33,018 nt of DNA from positions 1 to 33,018 of the forward strand of contig JAAXUL010000002.1 of assembly GCA_013336035.1 (NCBI GenBank). Reading direction: 5' to 3'. Below are positions 24,579-32,210 of the stretch, in pieces. Positions within the stretch are counted from its first letter, which is position 1; the number at the start of each line of letters is the position of its first letter. The notes beneath the pieces were generated by a model. It made no database searches. It saw only the letters and a program-made list of their open reading frames with translations, and was not told the DNA's origin. The stretch is from Chloroflexales bacterium. Its GTDB lineage: Bacteria; Chloroflexota; Chloroflexia; Chloroflexales; Chloroflexaceae. A program made the translations under genes and the position numbers.

Positions 24579-25172
24579 CTAGGCCAGATCCGCATCCGGC
24601 ATGTGCTTGGCGAGGGCGCGGCGCGCGCGCGCGCAGGCCCGCTCGAGCAGGCTCGCGACGACGCGCTGCTCGGCCAGCGCGCTGCGGCGCAGAGCCTCGT
24701 AGCGGTCAGTCTGCTCGATCGCGGCGGCCAGATCATTGGCGGCGGCCCGCAGGCGGGCGCGTCCCTCGTCGGCGAACTGTGGGCGGGGGGCGAGCAGCTC
24801 GAGGGCGGCCTCGAGGCGGCGCACTTCGCGAAGCAGCGCGCCCGGGGTGCCCACAGCCGCGGGCTGAGCGGGGGCGATCAGCTGGCCGTAGGCCGGGTCA
24901 TCGCCATAACAGGCACCAAGCTGGCGCTGCACCGCGCTGTATACACGCTGGGCGGCGACCTCGCAGTCCCATCGCCGTGCCAGGGCCGTGCGCCACGCGC
25001 CAAGGGCATGCTCGCCGCGGCAGCGCTGATCGGCAAGCGTTGCTGAGAGCGTACGATAGCGGGCCAGGTCCTCTTCGAGGTAGGGGCAGCGGTCGCGGTG
25101 ACGCTCGAGCAGGTCGATCAGCTGGCTCGCGGCGTCAGTGGTGGTGGGGGTGAAACGGAGCGTCTGCGTCAC
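24579..25172 (-). CDS. Hypothetical helical protein, 197 aa
   Basis: I do not recognise this protein. It is soluble and almost entirely helical, with many Ala, Arg, Leu and Glu residues. Heptad-like stretches occur near the C-terminus (LRAAANDLAAAIEQTDRYEA and the following Arg/Ala-rich helix), suggesting a coiled coil. Two cysteines near residues 30 and 49 show no metal motif. The GTG at 25172 is chosen because AAAGGA lies six bases upstream; an in-frame ATG at 25208 would add 12 residues. The opposite-strand translations here are Arg/Pro-rich and look like shadows, but this gene's own reality rests mainly on composition and the ribosome site. Confidence 0.6.
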   Translation of the reverse strand: MTQTLRFTPTTTDAASQLIDLLERHRDRCPYLEEDLARYRTLSATLADQRCRGEHALGAWRTALARRWDCEVAAQRVYSAVQRQLGACYGDDPAYGQLIAPAQPAAVGTPGALLREVRRLEAALELLAPRPQFADEGRARLRAAANDLAAAIEQTDRYEALRRSALAEQRVVASLLERACARARRALAKHMPDADLA

Positions 25173-25292
25173 GGCAGGTCCTTTCGATGGTGGGATGGTG
25201 CGTTGCACCTGCCATATGAATGGTACCCTCGCCCTCCCGGGACGTCCATAGTACTTGCGTCCAATCGCGAGACTACGATAAGTACTCGTAGC

Positions 25293-25308
25293 GGCTCACC
25301 GGTGAGCC
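25293..25308. promoter_or_regulatory. Perfect 16-bp palindrome overlapping promoter spacer
   Basis: GGCTCACCGGTGAGCC is a perfect dyad ending three bases before the TGC of the extended -10 at 25312-25320. It fills the spacer and -35 zone of the zinc-ribbon gene promoter, the classic position for a repressor or a MerR-type activator. Confidence 0.55.
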
Positions 25309-25311
25309 CTG

Positions 25312-25320
25312 TGCTACAAT
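25312..25320 (+). promoter_or_regulatory. Extended -10 promoter of zinc-ribbon gene
   Basis: TGCTACAAT, with predicted start near 25327 and a leader of about 80 nt ending in GGGAGG before the ATG at 25407. Confidence 0.65.
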
Positions 25321-25406
25321 GGCCTTGCTGCATCCAGCGCGAGCGACGGCGCGTCATATCCTCGGACACACGACAGTCCTGTAACAACGTCCAGGGAGGC
25401 GTCCCG

Positions 25407-25868
25407 ATGGGATTCTTAGATCAGCTAAGCAAGCAAATTTCGCAGGGGGTCGACCGGGCCAAGTTCGAGGCCGAGAAGTTTCAGAAGACCACGCGCCTGC
25501 AGGGCGAGGTGAACGAGTTTCGTCGCCAGCTCGACGGGAAGCTCGGCGAGATGGGCCAGCGGGCCTACGAGCTTCAGCGGGCCGGCCAGATCAGCTCGGC
25601 GACGTTGGCCGAGCTGGCCCACGCCGTCGACCAGCTGCGGGCCTCGCTGCTGGCCAAAGAGGAAGAGCTGAAGGGCGCCCAGGCAGAAATCTTCGTAGAG
25701 CCCCCGCCCCCAGTGGGCGCAGCACCGGCCCAGCAGGTGCCGATCAGCTACGACCAGCCGGCGCCGCCCCCGCCCGAGGCGCCCAGCCAGAAGATCTGCG
25801 GCGTCTGCAACTTCCAGATGCCGGCCACAGCGATGTTCTGCCCCAACTGCGGCACACGCGTGGCGTAG
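25407..25868 (+). CDS. Coiled-coil protein with C-terminal zinc ribbon
   Basis: This 153-residue soluble protein has three parts. Residues 1-85 are helical and coiled-coil-like (MGFLDQLSKQISQGVDRAKF onward). A Pro/Ala-rich linker follows at about 88-122. A zinc ribbon with two CxxC knuckles, CGVC and CPNC, closes the protein. Such zinc-ribbon proteins are common in Chloroflexota and Firmicutes, and no biochemical role is established. The start ATG 25407 has GGGAGG about seven bases upstream and an extended -10 promoter further up. It is monocistronic, with a hairpin terminator after it. Confidence 0.82.
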   Translation: MGFLDQLSKQISQGVDRAKFEAEKFQKTTRLQGEVNEFRRQLDGKLGEMGQRAYELQRAGQISSATLAELAHAVDQLRASLLAKEEELKGAQAEIFVEPPPPVGAAPAQQVPISYDQPAPPPPEAPSQKICGVCNFQMPATAMFCPNCGTRVA

Positions 25869-25887
25869 GAGCACTGTGCCAGAGCTG

Positions 25888-25909
25888 ATGGCGCGCCGAG
25901 GCGCGCCAT
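25888..25909. terminator. Bidirectional terminator hairpin
   Basis: ATGGCGCGC (25888-25896) and GCGCGCCAT (25901-25909) form a perfect 9-bp stem with loop CGAG. It lies between the zinc-ribbon gene and the convergent STAS gene, touching the STAS stop codon. No long T-run on either side. Confidence 0.6.
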
Positions 25910-26889
25910 TAGTTCTGGCGCGCCTCGCTCGGCGACCCCGCGACAACAGCCTGCTGCAGGGCCTCCTGAGGGGTGCGGGCGGTGCGCACACCGGTCAGGC
26001 TGATGTCGAGCTGGGTCATTGTCGTGGCGATGCTGGCCGAGATGCCGGTGATTGTCACGTCGCAGCCAAGCAGGCGCACCGCCTGGACGGCCCGCAGCAG
26101 CGCGTGGGCCACGCCCTTGTCGACCGTTGACACGCCGGCAATATCAAGCACCACCAGACGGGCCCGGGCCTCGCCCACCTCTTGCAGCAGGCGTTCGGTC
26201 AGCATCTGGGCGCGTCGACTGTCGAGATGGCCGACCACAGGGGCCAGCAGCACCCCCTCGGCCAGGGCGACGGCAGGAGTCTCGAGGGTCGCCACCAGGT
26301 CGATCAGGCGGCGCTGCTCGTCATTCTGGCGCCCAAGCTCGGCGACCTTATGGGCCACCTCGGCGGCCCGGACCTCGCTCTGGGCCAGGGCCTCTTCGGC
26401 TCGCTGCATCTGGGCCTCGGCCTCGCGCTGGGCCGTCTCGGTGACCAGGCGAGCCAGGATGATCCCGCCGACGACCAGGGCATAGATCGCCAGAGCCATG
26501 GGGTCGGTGTAGATCCCCCGGCCGCCGGCCCGCACGGCAAGCATCACAACCAGGCTAGTAGCGCTGCCCAGCACCCAGAGTGGGCTGACCAGGATCAGCG
26601 CCAGCACCGGCGGGATAAACGCGGCCTGCGTGAACCGATCAGTCAGGTAGGGCTCCGGGGTGGCGATGCTGATCAGAAGCGTGATCAAGATCACTGTGGC
26701 GTGGCGCGCGTACTCCCACCCGCGCCAGTAGGCCGCAAGCAGCACAGAAAACATCAGGAGCCCAACAACGTTGGCCACCATTATGCTCCCCGTCGCCCCT
26801 GCGCCGATCTGTATGATCAGTACGATAAAAGTTATAGCGACAAGCAGCCCGAGCAATGCCAGCACAACCTGCCGCTGCGTGATTCTCAA
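25909..26889 (-). CDS. Membrane STAS-domain protein (RsbR/stressosome-like)
   Basis: This 326-residue protein has about five membrane helices (residues 8-150), a charged coiled coil (about 150-190) and a C-terminal STAS domain (about 200-312). The STAS core reads LVVLDIAGVSTVDKGVAHALLRAV, with S254/T255 at the place where stressosome proteins are phosphorylated, then LGCDVTITGISASIATTM. In RsbR-type proteins this domain recruits a kinase and transmits stress signals to a sigma-factor switch; here the sensor part would be membrane-bound. The start is TTG at 26889 with AGGAGG seven bases upstream. That TTG overlaps the TGA of the diterpene synthase gene (TTGA), so it is translationally coupled to terpenoid genes. 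No kinase or phosphatase partner is adjacent. Confidence 0.82.
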   Translation of the reverse strand: MRITQRQVVLALLGLLVAITFIVLIIQIGAGATGSIMVANVVGLLMFSVLLAAYWRGWEYARHATVILITLLISIATPEPYLTDRFTQAAFIPPVLALILVSPLWVLGSATSLVVMLAVRAGGRGIYTDPMALAIYALVVGGIILARLVTETAQREAEAQMQRAEEALAQSEVRAAEVAHKVAELGRQNDEQRRLIDLVATLETPAVALAEGVLLAPVVGHLDSRRAQMLTERLLQEVGEARARLVVLDIAGVSTVDKGVAHALLRAVQAVRLLGCDVTITGISASIATTMTQLDISLTGVRTARTPQEALQQAVVAGSPSEARQN

Positions 26890-27755
26890 GGCTCAACCTC
26901 CTGCCCGTGGTCTGGATACCAGAACCCCCCTACGCGGCGGCCGACCCCCAGCACAGCGCGACTCTCCCAGAGAGCCTGATGCTCAGAGATCTCGGCATAG
27001 CGAGACGATTTATCCTGCACCCAGGTCGAGCGCAGATAGATGCTGTCGTATATGATACGCCGGATCATCAGCTCATCAAGATCGTAGCCCGGGCGCTGAA
27101 CCCAGTAGCACTGTGTCTCCTCATAGAGTAGCAGCGGAACAATATCATTTGTTACCAGCGGCTTGCCAAAGCCGATCTGCAGCCGCGCCGGCGGCACATC
27201 CTCGCCATAGATGGCGCGGATAAGCTCAGCCTGGGTGCGGGCCTGGCCGGCAAGGGCGGTCGCGAGCATCATCTGCCAGAGGGCGCTCCGGGTAGCGGCG
27301 GCGTGGAACCAGAGGGTGGGCCCGCCAGTGTCCGGCGTCGCCTCCACCAGGGTGTGGGCCGCCTCCTCGAGCTCGGGCAGGCCGCCGGCGCCAATCAGGC
27401 GCACCCGCCAGCCGTGACGCCTGTAGTCGGCCAGGGCCTCGGGCCCGGTCAGCCCCCAGACGACCCAGCGCATGAGCTGCTCGCGGTAGGGCCCCACCTC
27501 GTCGATCTGCCCGGGCCGTAGCAGGCTGGTGTACAGATGGCGCACCCCAAGCCGGTAGAAGCGCGCGAAGCAGTCAACCATCCGCTCGCGCGAGAGTCGC
27601 ACGTAGTCGGTGCTGTCCGGTGCGACGCCGCTAAGGGCGGCGCTGCGGCGGGTGCCGCCGGCCGCGAAGATGACGCCCTGGGGCGCCACCGCGGCCACAG
27701 CCTCGGCTGGGCAGGCGAGAAATTGATCGAGGGTCGGCTGACTCATCTCACACAT
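26886..27755 (-). CDS. Rv3378c/kolavelool synthase-like diterpene synthase
   Basis: This 289-residue protein resembles M. tuberculosis Rv3378c, which turns tuberculosinyl diphosphate into tuberculosinol or 1-tuberculosinyl adenosine, and the Herpetosiphon kolavelool synthase. Shared blocks recalled from that family: GTRR near the N-terminus (34-37), YLR-rich C-terminal block IRRIIYDSIYLRSTW (231-245), IGFGKP (194-199), and the ending VLGVGRRVGGFWYPD. The fold is that of cis-prenyltransferases. In Rv3378c the first motif is DGTRR with a catalytic Asp; here it is GGTRR, so G33 replaces that Asp. The start may be the ATG at 27755, overlapping the cyclase stop by 8 bases, or the fourth codon, also ATG, at 27746. 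It almost certainly uses the cyclase product. Confidence 0.82.
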   Translation of the reverse strand: MCEMSQPTLDQFLACPAEAVAAVAPQGVIFAAGGTRRSAALSGVAPDSTDYVRLSRERMVDCFARFYRLGVRHLYTSLLRPGQIDEVGPYREQLMRWVVWGLTGPEALADYRRHGWRVRLIGAGGLPELEEAAHTLVEATPDTGGPTLWFHAAATRSALWQMMLATALAGQARTQAELIRAIYGEDVPPARLQIGFGKPLVTNDIVPLLLYEETQCYWVQRPGYDLDELMIRRIIYDSIYLRSTWVQDKSSRYAEISEHQALWESRAVLGVGRRVGGFWYPDHGQEVEP

Positions 27756-29253
27756 GCTCCGGAAGCAGAGCTACGAGCTCGATCACCCGTGAGATACGGA
27801 TCGGCGAGTAGTTCTCTTTCGCCAGCCAGCAGCGGTTGGCGCGCGGGCTGAATGGGCGGTAATGGTCGTAGAGCCAGCGCATGGCCACGCTGAGCGTCGC
27901 GGCAACTCGCTCACCGCCAAGGCCGTGCCGCATGGCCAGCCGGCAGATCAGCACGCCGTAGGCTGTCTCCTCCAGCTCGGACGAGTCTATAGTACACCAC
28001 GATCCGTCGGGCTGCTGGTAGTCGAGCAGGATATCGAGCGCCCTGGCCAGCGATTCGTGGCTGAAGCTCGGGCCTAGAGCAAGCATCGCCTGGTAGGTTG
28101 TGTACAGCCACGAGCTGTTCCACTTATCGCGCTGCCAGCGCCCGTCGCAGCTCTGCCGCTCGATGAGATAGCTCTGGCTGGCGCTCATATCGTGACCGTA
28201 GATGGTGAGAGCCTGTACAGCCCGCGCGCTGGTGATCAGCGAGGGCTGGAGCTCGCCCAGGTACGAGTAGAAGCTCGCGCCGCAGGCGAAGCGGGTCAGG
28301 GCGGCCGCTGGCGCTGGGCGCCCACTGGCCCCGAGCACGGCGACCGCCGCGGCCGTATCGTCCCCATCGGGGACGAAGGCGTCGCTACAGCCTAGACCCT
28401 CGGGCCGCAGAGCCCGGGCAAGCTCATCGACCTTCGTTGCGATCACCGCCCGGAGCTCAGGCTGGTCAAAGTAGCCCCCGGCGAGGATGGTGTGCATAGC
28501 GTAGGCCAGCTCGAACCGGTCGATCGGCCAGGCTGTCGGCACAACTCCAGGGATGCCTACCTGGGTGGCGTGGGCGGCCTGCTCAAGGTAGGCGCGGGCG
28601 CCCTCGGCGTACACTGCCAGCTCTGCACGCCCAGAGGCCAGCCATAGCCAGGCCGCCGTCGCGGCCGGGCTATGGCCGACGCTCCCCGAGGCATCGAGCA
28701 AGTTTGGATCGGGCCTGGTCCCGTAGGCCTCCCACGAGTGGACAGCGGTGGTGCCAGGCGCGAGCGGCATGCGGGCGATCAGCTGTCGCCGCCTGGCGCC
28801 CAGGTCGAGCAGCGGACGATAGAGCTCGGTGGGCAGCGCGATCCCGGCCTCGCGGGCATCATCGAGGAGCCGCGGGAAGAGAAGCTCGACGCCCACCGGC
28901 AGATCGTCGGGGAGGTTGCCCACCCAGTGATTCGCCTCGCGCCGCAGGCAGGCGAGCCCCTCGTCGGCGGCCTCGCGAACGGACCTGCGCTGGCCGTACC
29001 GGTAGAGGGTGAGCACGGCGGCCAGGGTGGGCACCGCGCGAGCGAGAGGCACCGCCGGGCTCCCCCACCCTCCGTCGGCGCGCTGCTGAGCCAGCAGCCA
29101 CTCTATAGCGGGCCAGACCTCTTCGTCCGGGGGCGCAAGCCGCAGGACCTGGGCAGTGTCGTAGATCGAGGCCGAGATCAGGCCACCAGCCCGGCCCAGA
29201 TCGGCGATCTGGCAGCGCAGGTCTGTAAGCAGGACATCACTGAGAGAGTTCAT
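27748..29253 (-). CDS. Class II diterpene cyclase
   Basis: At 501 residues, this protein has the alpha/alpha-barrel layout of class II terpene cyclases and the length I recall for M. tuberculosis Rv3377c. The protonating DxDD motif is D296-G-D-D299 in FVPDGDDTAAAVAVL. QW-type repeats stabilise the barrels: QQRADGGW (56-63), QSCDGRW (367-373) and QQPDGSW (413-419). Such enzymes cyclise geranylgeranyl diphosphate by protonation, leaving the diphosphate for a second enzyme. There is no class I DDxxD motif, and it is too short for squalene-hopene cyclase. The ATG has GGAG five bases upstream. No clear promoter precedes it; the nucleoside hydrolase and a terminator-like hairpin lie immediately upstream. 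The product skeleton cannot be predicted here. Confidence 0.88.
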   Translation of the reverse strand: MNSLSDVLLTDLRCQIADLGRAGGLISASIYDTAQVLRLAPPDEEVWPAIEWLLAQQRADGGWGSPAVPLARAVPTLAAVLTLYRYGQRRSVREAADEGLACLRREANHWVGNLPDDLPVGVELLFPRLLDDAREAGIALPTELYRPLLDLGARRRQLIARMPLAPGTTAVHSWEAYGTRPDPNLLDASGSVGHSPAATAAWLWLASGRAELAVYAEGARAYLEQAAHATQVGIPGVVPTAWPIDRFELAYAMHTILAGGYFDQPELRAVIATKVDELARALRPEGLGCSDAFVPDGDDTAAAVAVLGASGRPAPAAALTRFACGASFYSYLGELQPSLITSARAVQALTIYGHDMSASQSYLIERQSCDGRWQRDKWNSSWLYTTYQAMLALGPSFSHESLARALDILLDYQQPDGSWCTIDSSELEETAYGVLICRLAMRHGLGGERVAATLSVAMRWLYDHYRPFSPRANRCWLAKENYSPIRISRVIELVALLPEHV

Positions 29254-29277
29254 AGCGCTCCGACAAGGTGTGAAAAG

Positions 29278-29308
29278 CTGAGGGCGCCGGTGACACCGGC
29301 GCCCTCAG
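29278..29308 (-). terminator. Strong terminator hairpin after nucleoside hydrolase
   Basis: A perfect inverted repeat with 15-base arms, CTGAGGGCGCCGGTG and its complement around a single central base. On the minus strand it begins three bases after the nucleoside hydrolase stop and is followed by CTTTTC. It should end that transcript, although the cyclase start is only 25 bases further on. Confidence 0.75.
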
Positions 29309-29311
29309 GGT

Positions 29312-30427
29312 CTAGCGTAGCAGGTCTCGTTCGAACAGTCGCAAGACAGCTCCTTCATCAAGGTCGAGGATCACCTGGGCGTTGTCGGGCTCTCGCAGAA
29401 GGATGGCGCCAAGGGCGGCGTTCATATCGGAGCCCGGGGTGAAGGCCTGGTCGGCCAGGGCCGAAAGCTCGGCGTCATCGGCGATCATGGGGATGCGATT
29501 GGCGAGGTCGGCCGCGATCACGGTCTGTCCGCGGGCCAGGCCATCATCGACGACAACCTTCACCAGGGCGCTCTGGGCGCCGCCCAGATCAGGGTAGAGG
29601 GCATAGACCGCGGCGGCCGCGTCGGGGATGGCGGCCCGCCCCGCCTCACCCTGCATCTGCTGCGCCCGCACATAGGCCCCGAAGGACTGGGCCAGCAGCG
29701 CGCCGACCGCATCGCCACGCCGGCCGAGCCGCCTGATCAGCTGCTCGGGGTTGACCGTCACCTGGCTGAAGGCGTCGAGGGTGACCAGCTCGACCTGCAT
29801 GTCGCTGGCGAGGACCGCCGCCAGGGCGTCGGGGTCGGCGTAGATATTGAACTCGGCCACGGGGGTGCGATTTCCGCCCCGCTGGGCGCCGCCGAGGGCC
29901 ACCAGGCGCACGCCAGCCATATCGGCCGGGTAGGCCGCGATAGCGCGGGCCACATTGGTCAGCGGTCCGAGGGCTACGATAGTCAGGCCGGGGTGCTCGC
30001 GGGCCGCCGCCGCCAGGGCCGCCGGCGCATCGGTGGGCAGCCCCGCGATATCGGCGGGCCGCTGGGCAAACCAGAGGCCGTCAGGGCCGTGGATGAGGGC
30101 CCCGGTGCGGGTGCGCGACAGCTCGAGCGGATCGGCGGCGCCCACGGTCACGGGGTACTGCTCGCCCGCCGCAGCGACGAGGGTCAGGAGGTTACGGGTA
30201 GCGTGGTCACCGCTGGTGTTCCCGACGACAGTGGTGAAGCCGACGATCTCGACGTTGGGCTGCCCGAGCAGCCAGGTGATGGCAAGGGCGTCATCGACAC
30301 CAATATCGGTGTCGACGATGATCGGGCCAGTGGGTTGCTTGCGACCGGCCTGGGTTGGCGCGGCAAAGGCGACAAGAGCGATCGCGACAAGGGCGATCGC
30401 AGCGATAAGATGGCCTGGGCGAAACAT
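29312..30427 (-). CDS. Secreted inosine/uridine-type nucleoside hydrolase
   Basis: This 371-residue protein has a signal peptide (MFRPGHLIAAIALVAIALVA, cleavage after about PTQA), so it acts outside the cytoplasm. The mature part has the calcium-binding nucleoside hydrolase motif VDTDIGVDDALAI, the VGNTSGDHATRN segment, a ribose-contact region EFNIYADPDA, and a later acidic residue in IPDAAAAVYALYP. The family splits nucleosides into base and ribose; in this last motif HD of the classic enzymes is PD, as in many secreted members. Start chosen at ATG 30427, with GAGAGG six bases upstream and good signal-peptide geometry, not the in-frame ATG at 30481. Its promoter is TATAAT at 30513-30518. Confidence 0.87.
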   Translation of the reverse strand: MFRPGHLIAAIALVAIALVAFAAPTQAGRKQPTGPIIVDTDIGVDDALAITWLLGQPNVEIVGFTTVVGNTSGDHATRNLLTLVAAAGEQYPVTVGAADPLELSRTRTGALIHGPDGLWFAQRPADIAGLPTDAPAALAAAAREHPGLTIVALGPLTNVARAIAAYPADMAGVRLVALGGAQRGGNRTPVAEFNIYADPDALAAVLASDMQVELVTLDAFSQVTVNPEQLIRRLGRRGDAVGALLAQSFGAYVRAQQMQGEAGRAAIPDAAAAVYALYPDLGGAQSALVKVVVDDGLARGQTVIAADLANRIPMIADDAELSALADQAFTPGSDMNAALGAILLREPDNAQVILDLDEGAVLRLFERDLLR

Positions 30428-30512
30428 AGCATACCTCTCAGAGCTGTGACGAACTGTGTGGGAATAGAGAGGGTCTTGCACACGCGCAGCACGCCTGCAC
30501 GCGCCTACTATG

Positions 30513-30541
30513 ATTATACGTTTTGCCGCCGGCCCAGTCTA
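30513..30541 (-). promoter_or_regulatory. Promoter of nucleoside hydrolase gene
   Basis: On the minus strand a perfect TATAAT (30513-30518) is preceded at 17-bp spacing by TAGACT (30536-30541), four of six matching TTGACA. Predicted start near 30506 gives a leader of about 80 nt. Confidence 0.6.
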
Positions 30542-30591
30542 TATACCCGGGGGTCCTGTTCCTTGACAACCCCATAAGGGGCGACGCAAAG

Positions 30592-30627
30592 CGCGACGGG
30601 GGAGGCACATATGCCTCCCCCGTCGCG
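30592..30627 (-). terminator. Terminator hairpin after fumarase/aspartase gene
   Basis: CGCGACGGGGGAGGCA (30592-30607) and its exact complement (30612-30627) form a 16-bp stem with a 4-nt loop. Read on the minus strand it comes 33 bases after the lyase stop and is followed by a short T-run (GCGCTTTGCG). It separates the lyase from the nucleoside hydrolase promoter. Confidence 0.7.
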
Positions 30628-30660
30628 TTGTCCAGGTCGGAAGACGATGGCCACCGCGCG

Positions 30661-32079
30661 CTACCCGGCGGCGGCGATGCCCTGGATGCCGCCCTCGGTG
30701 AGCGTGCGGGCGTCGATCAGCTTGTCGACCTCCTCGCCGGAGAGCAGGCCCTTCTCGACCACGACCTCCTTGATCGTCTTGCCGGTGGCCATGGCCTCTT
30801 TGGCGACGGCGGCGCCATTGAGATAGCCGATCACGGGGTTGAGGGCCGTGACCAGGATGGCATTCTTAGCCAGCCAGCCCTCGGCCTTCTCGCGGTTGGC
30901 GGTGACACCAACGACGCACTTGGTGGTGAAGGCGTTGACGGCGCCGATCAGCACGTGCATCATCTCGAACAGATTATGGGCGATGATCGGCATCATCACG
31001 TTCAGCTCGAGCTGGCCGGCCTGGGCGGCCAGGCTGACGGTCAGGTCGCAGCCCTGGACGTGGAAGCAGGCCATGTTGAGCATCTCGGCCAGCACAGGGT
31101 TGACCTTGCCGGGCATGATGCTCGAGCCGGGCTGCACGGCGGGCAGGCGGATCTCATCGAGGCCGGTGGCCGGGCCCGAGCTGAGCAGGCGGAAGTCGTT
31201 GGCGATGCGCACGAGGGTGATGCAGAGGCTGCGCATGCTGGCCGAGAAGTCGGCCGGGTCGGCCATGCTCTGCATCGACTCGAACAGGTTGCCCGAGCTG
31301 CGCAGGCCCTGGCCGGTCAGCTCCGAGAGCTTCTCGACCATACGCTGATGGTACTCGACGTGGGCGTTGAGGGCGGTGCCGGTGGCGGTGCCGCCGATAC
31401 CGAGACGGCGCAGGCGCTCGGCGGCGGCCTGGATGCGCTCCTGGTCATTGCGCACAGCCAGGGCGTAGGCCCCGAACTCCTGGCCGAGACGCACGGGCAC
31501 GGCGTCCTGCAGGTGGGTGCGGCCCGACTTGACCACATCGTCGAACTCCTGCGCCTTGGCCTCGAGGGCGTCAGCGAGGTCGTCGATGGCGGCAAGCAGA
31601 TCGGGCAGGCGCCAGAGGCAGCCGAGGCGGATAGCGGTGGGGATAGTGTCGTTGGTCGACTGGGCCATATTGACGTGGTCGTTGGGGCTGACCGGCTTCT
31701 TGGCGTCGTCGAGGGCAAAGCCGAGGATCTGACTGGCGCGGTTGGCGATCACCTCGTTCAGATTCATGTTGTGCGAGGTGCCGGCGCCGGCCTGGAAGGG
31801 GTCGACGACGAACTGGCTCTGCCACTTGCCGGCGAGAACCTCGTCGGCGGCCTGGATGATCGCATCGGCGAGGCTGGCGTCCAGCAGGCCCAGGTCGCGA
31901 TTGACCTCGGCGGCGGCCCGCTTAACGGCGGCCTGGGCCCACACAAAGGCGGGGTAGGGCTTCAGGCCGCTGACGGGGAAGTTGAGAACGGCCCGCTGGG
32001 TCTGAGCGCCATAAAGGGCGTCTGCCGGGACCTGCATCTCGCCGAGCGAATCCTTTTCGATGCGGAAGCTCTCACTCAT
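30661..32079 (-). CDS. Class II fumarase/aspartase family lyase
   Basis: This 472-residue cytoplasmic enzyme adds or removes water (fumarate/malate) or ammonia (fumarate/aspartate). The superfamily signature GSSIMPGKVNP is present. Substrate-site segments are mixed: GAGTSHNMNLNEV and AQSTND look like aspartases, while SGRTHLQDAVPV has the His usual in class II fumarases and resembles actinobacterial fumarase. I therefore leave the symbol blank and lean slightly to fumarate hydratase. Start chosen at ATG 32079, preceded by AAAGGAG nine bases upstream; the frame stays open to 32154 but that region carries the promoter. It is transcribed alone from TGCTACAAT at 32145-32153. Confidence 0.88.
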   Translation of the reverse strand: MSESFRIEKDSLGEMQVPADALYGAQTQRAVLNFPVSGLKPYPAFVWAQAAVKRAAAEVNRDLGLLDASLADAIIQAADEVLAGKWQSQFVVDPFQAGAGTSHNMNLNEVIANRASQILGFALDDAKKPVSPNDHVNMAQSTNDTIPTAIRLGCLWRLPDLLAAIDDLADALEAKAQEFDDVVKSGRTHLQDAVPVRLGQEFGAYALAVRNDQERIQAAAERLRRLGIGGTATGTALNAHVEYHQRMVEKLSELTGQGLRSSGNLFESMQSMADPADFSASMRSLCITLVRIANDFRLLSSGPATGLDEIRLPAVQPGSSIMPGKVNPVLAEMLNMACFHVQGCDLTVSLAAQAGQLELNVMMPIIAHNLFEMMHVLIGAVNAFTTKCVVGVTANREKAEGWLAKNAILVTALNPVIGYLNGAAVAKEAMATGKTIKEVVVEKGLLSGEEVDKLIDARTLTEGGIQGIAAAG

Positions 32080-32144
32080 TGGGGTGGACTCCTTTGTCGG
32101 GCGCCTGCGCAAGGCGTTAGTAGTAGCAGGGATGACCGGGAAAG

Positions 32145-32153
32145 ATTGTAGCA
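32145..32153 (-). promoter_or_regulatory. Extended -10 promoter of the fumarase/aspartase gene
   Basis: Minus-strand TGCTACAAT, with predicted start near 32138 and a leader of about 59 nt holding AAAGGAG. Confidence 0.65.
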
Positions 32154-32210
32154 TATAGCGGGCTATGCCTATTGCGGACCGATAGGCTATTTGCGCTAAC
32201 CGCGACCCCC

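Noticed and set aside
24569..25153. Plus-strand frames opposite the 197-aa helical protein
   Set aside because: Arg/Gly/Pro-dominated translations with no ribosome site; the minus-strand frame has more plausible helical composition and a clear AAAGGA.
30523..32151. 542-codon plus-strand open frame opposite the fumarase/aspartase
   Set aside because: Low-complexity antisense shadow beginning inside a terminator region.
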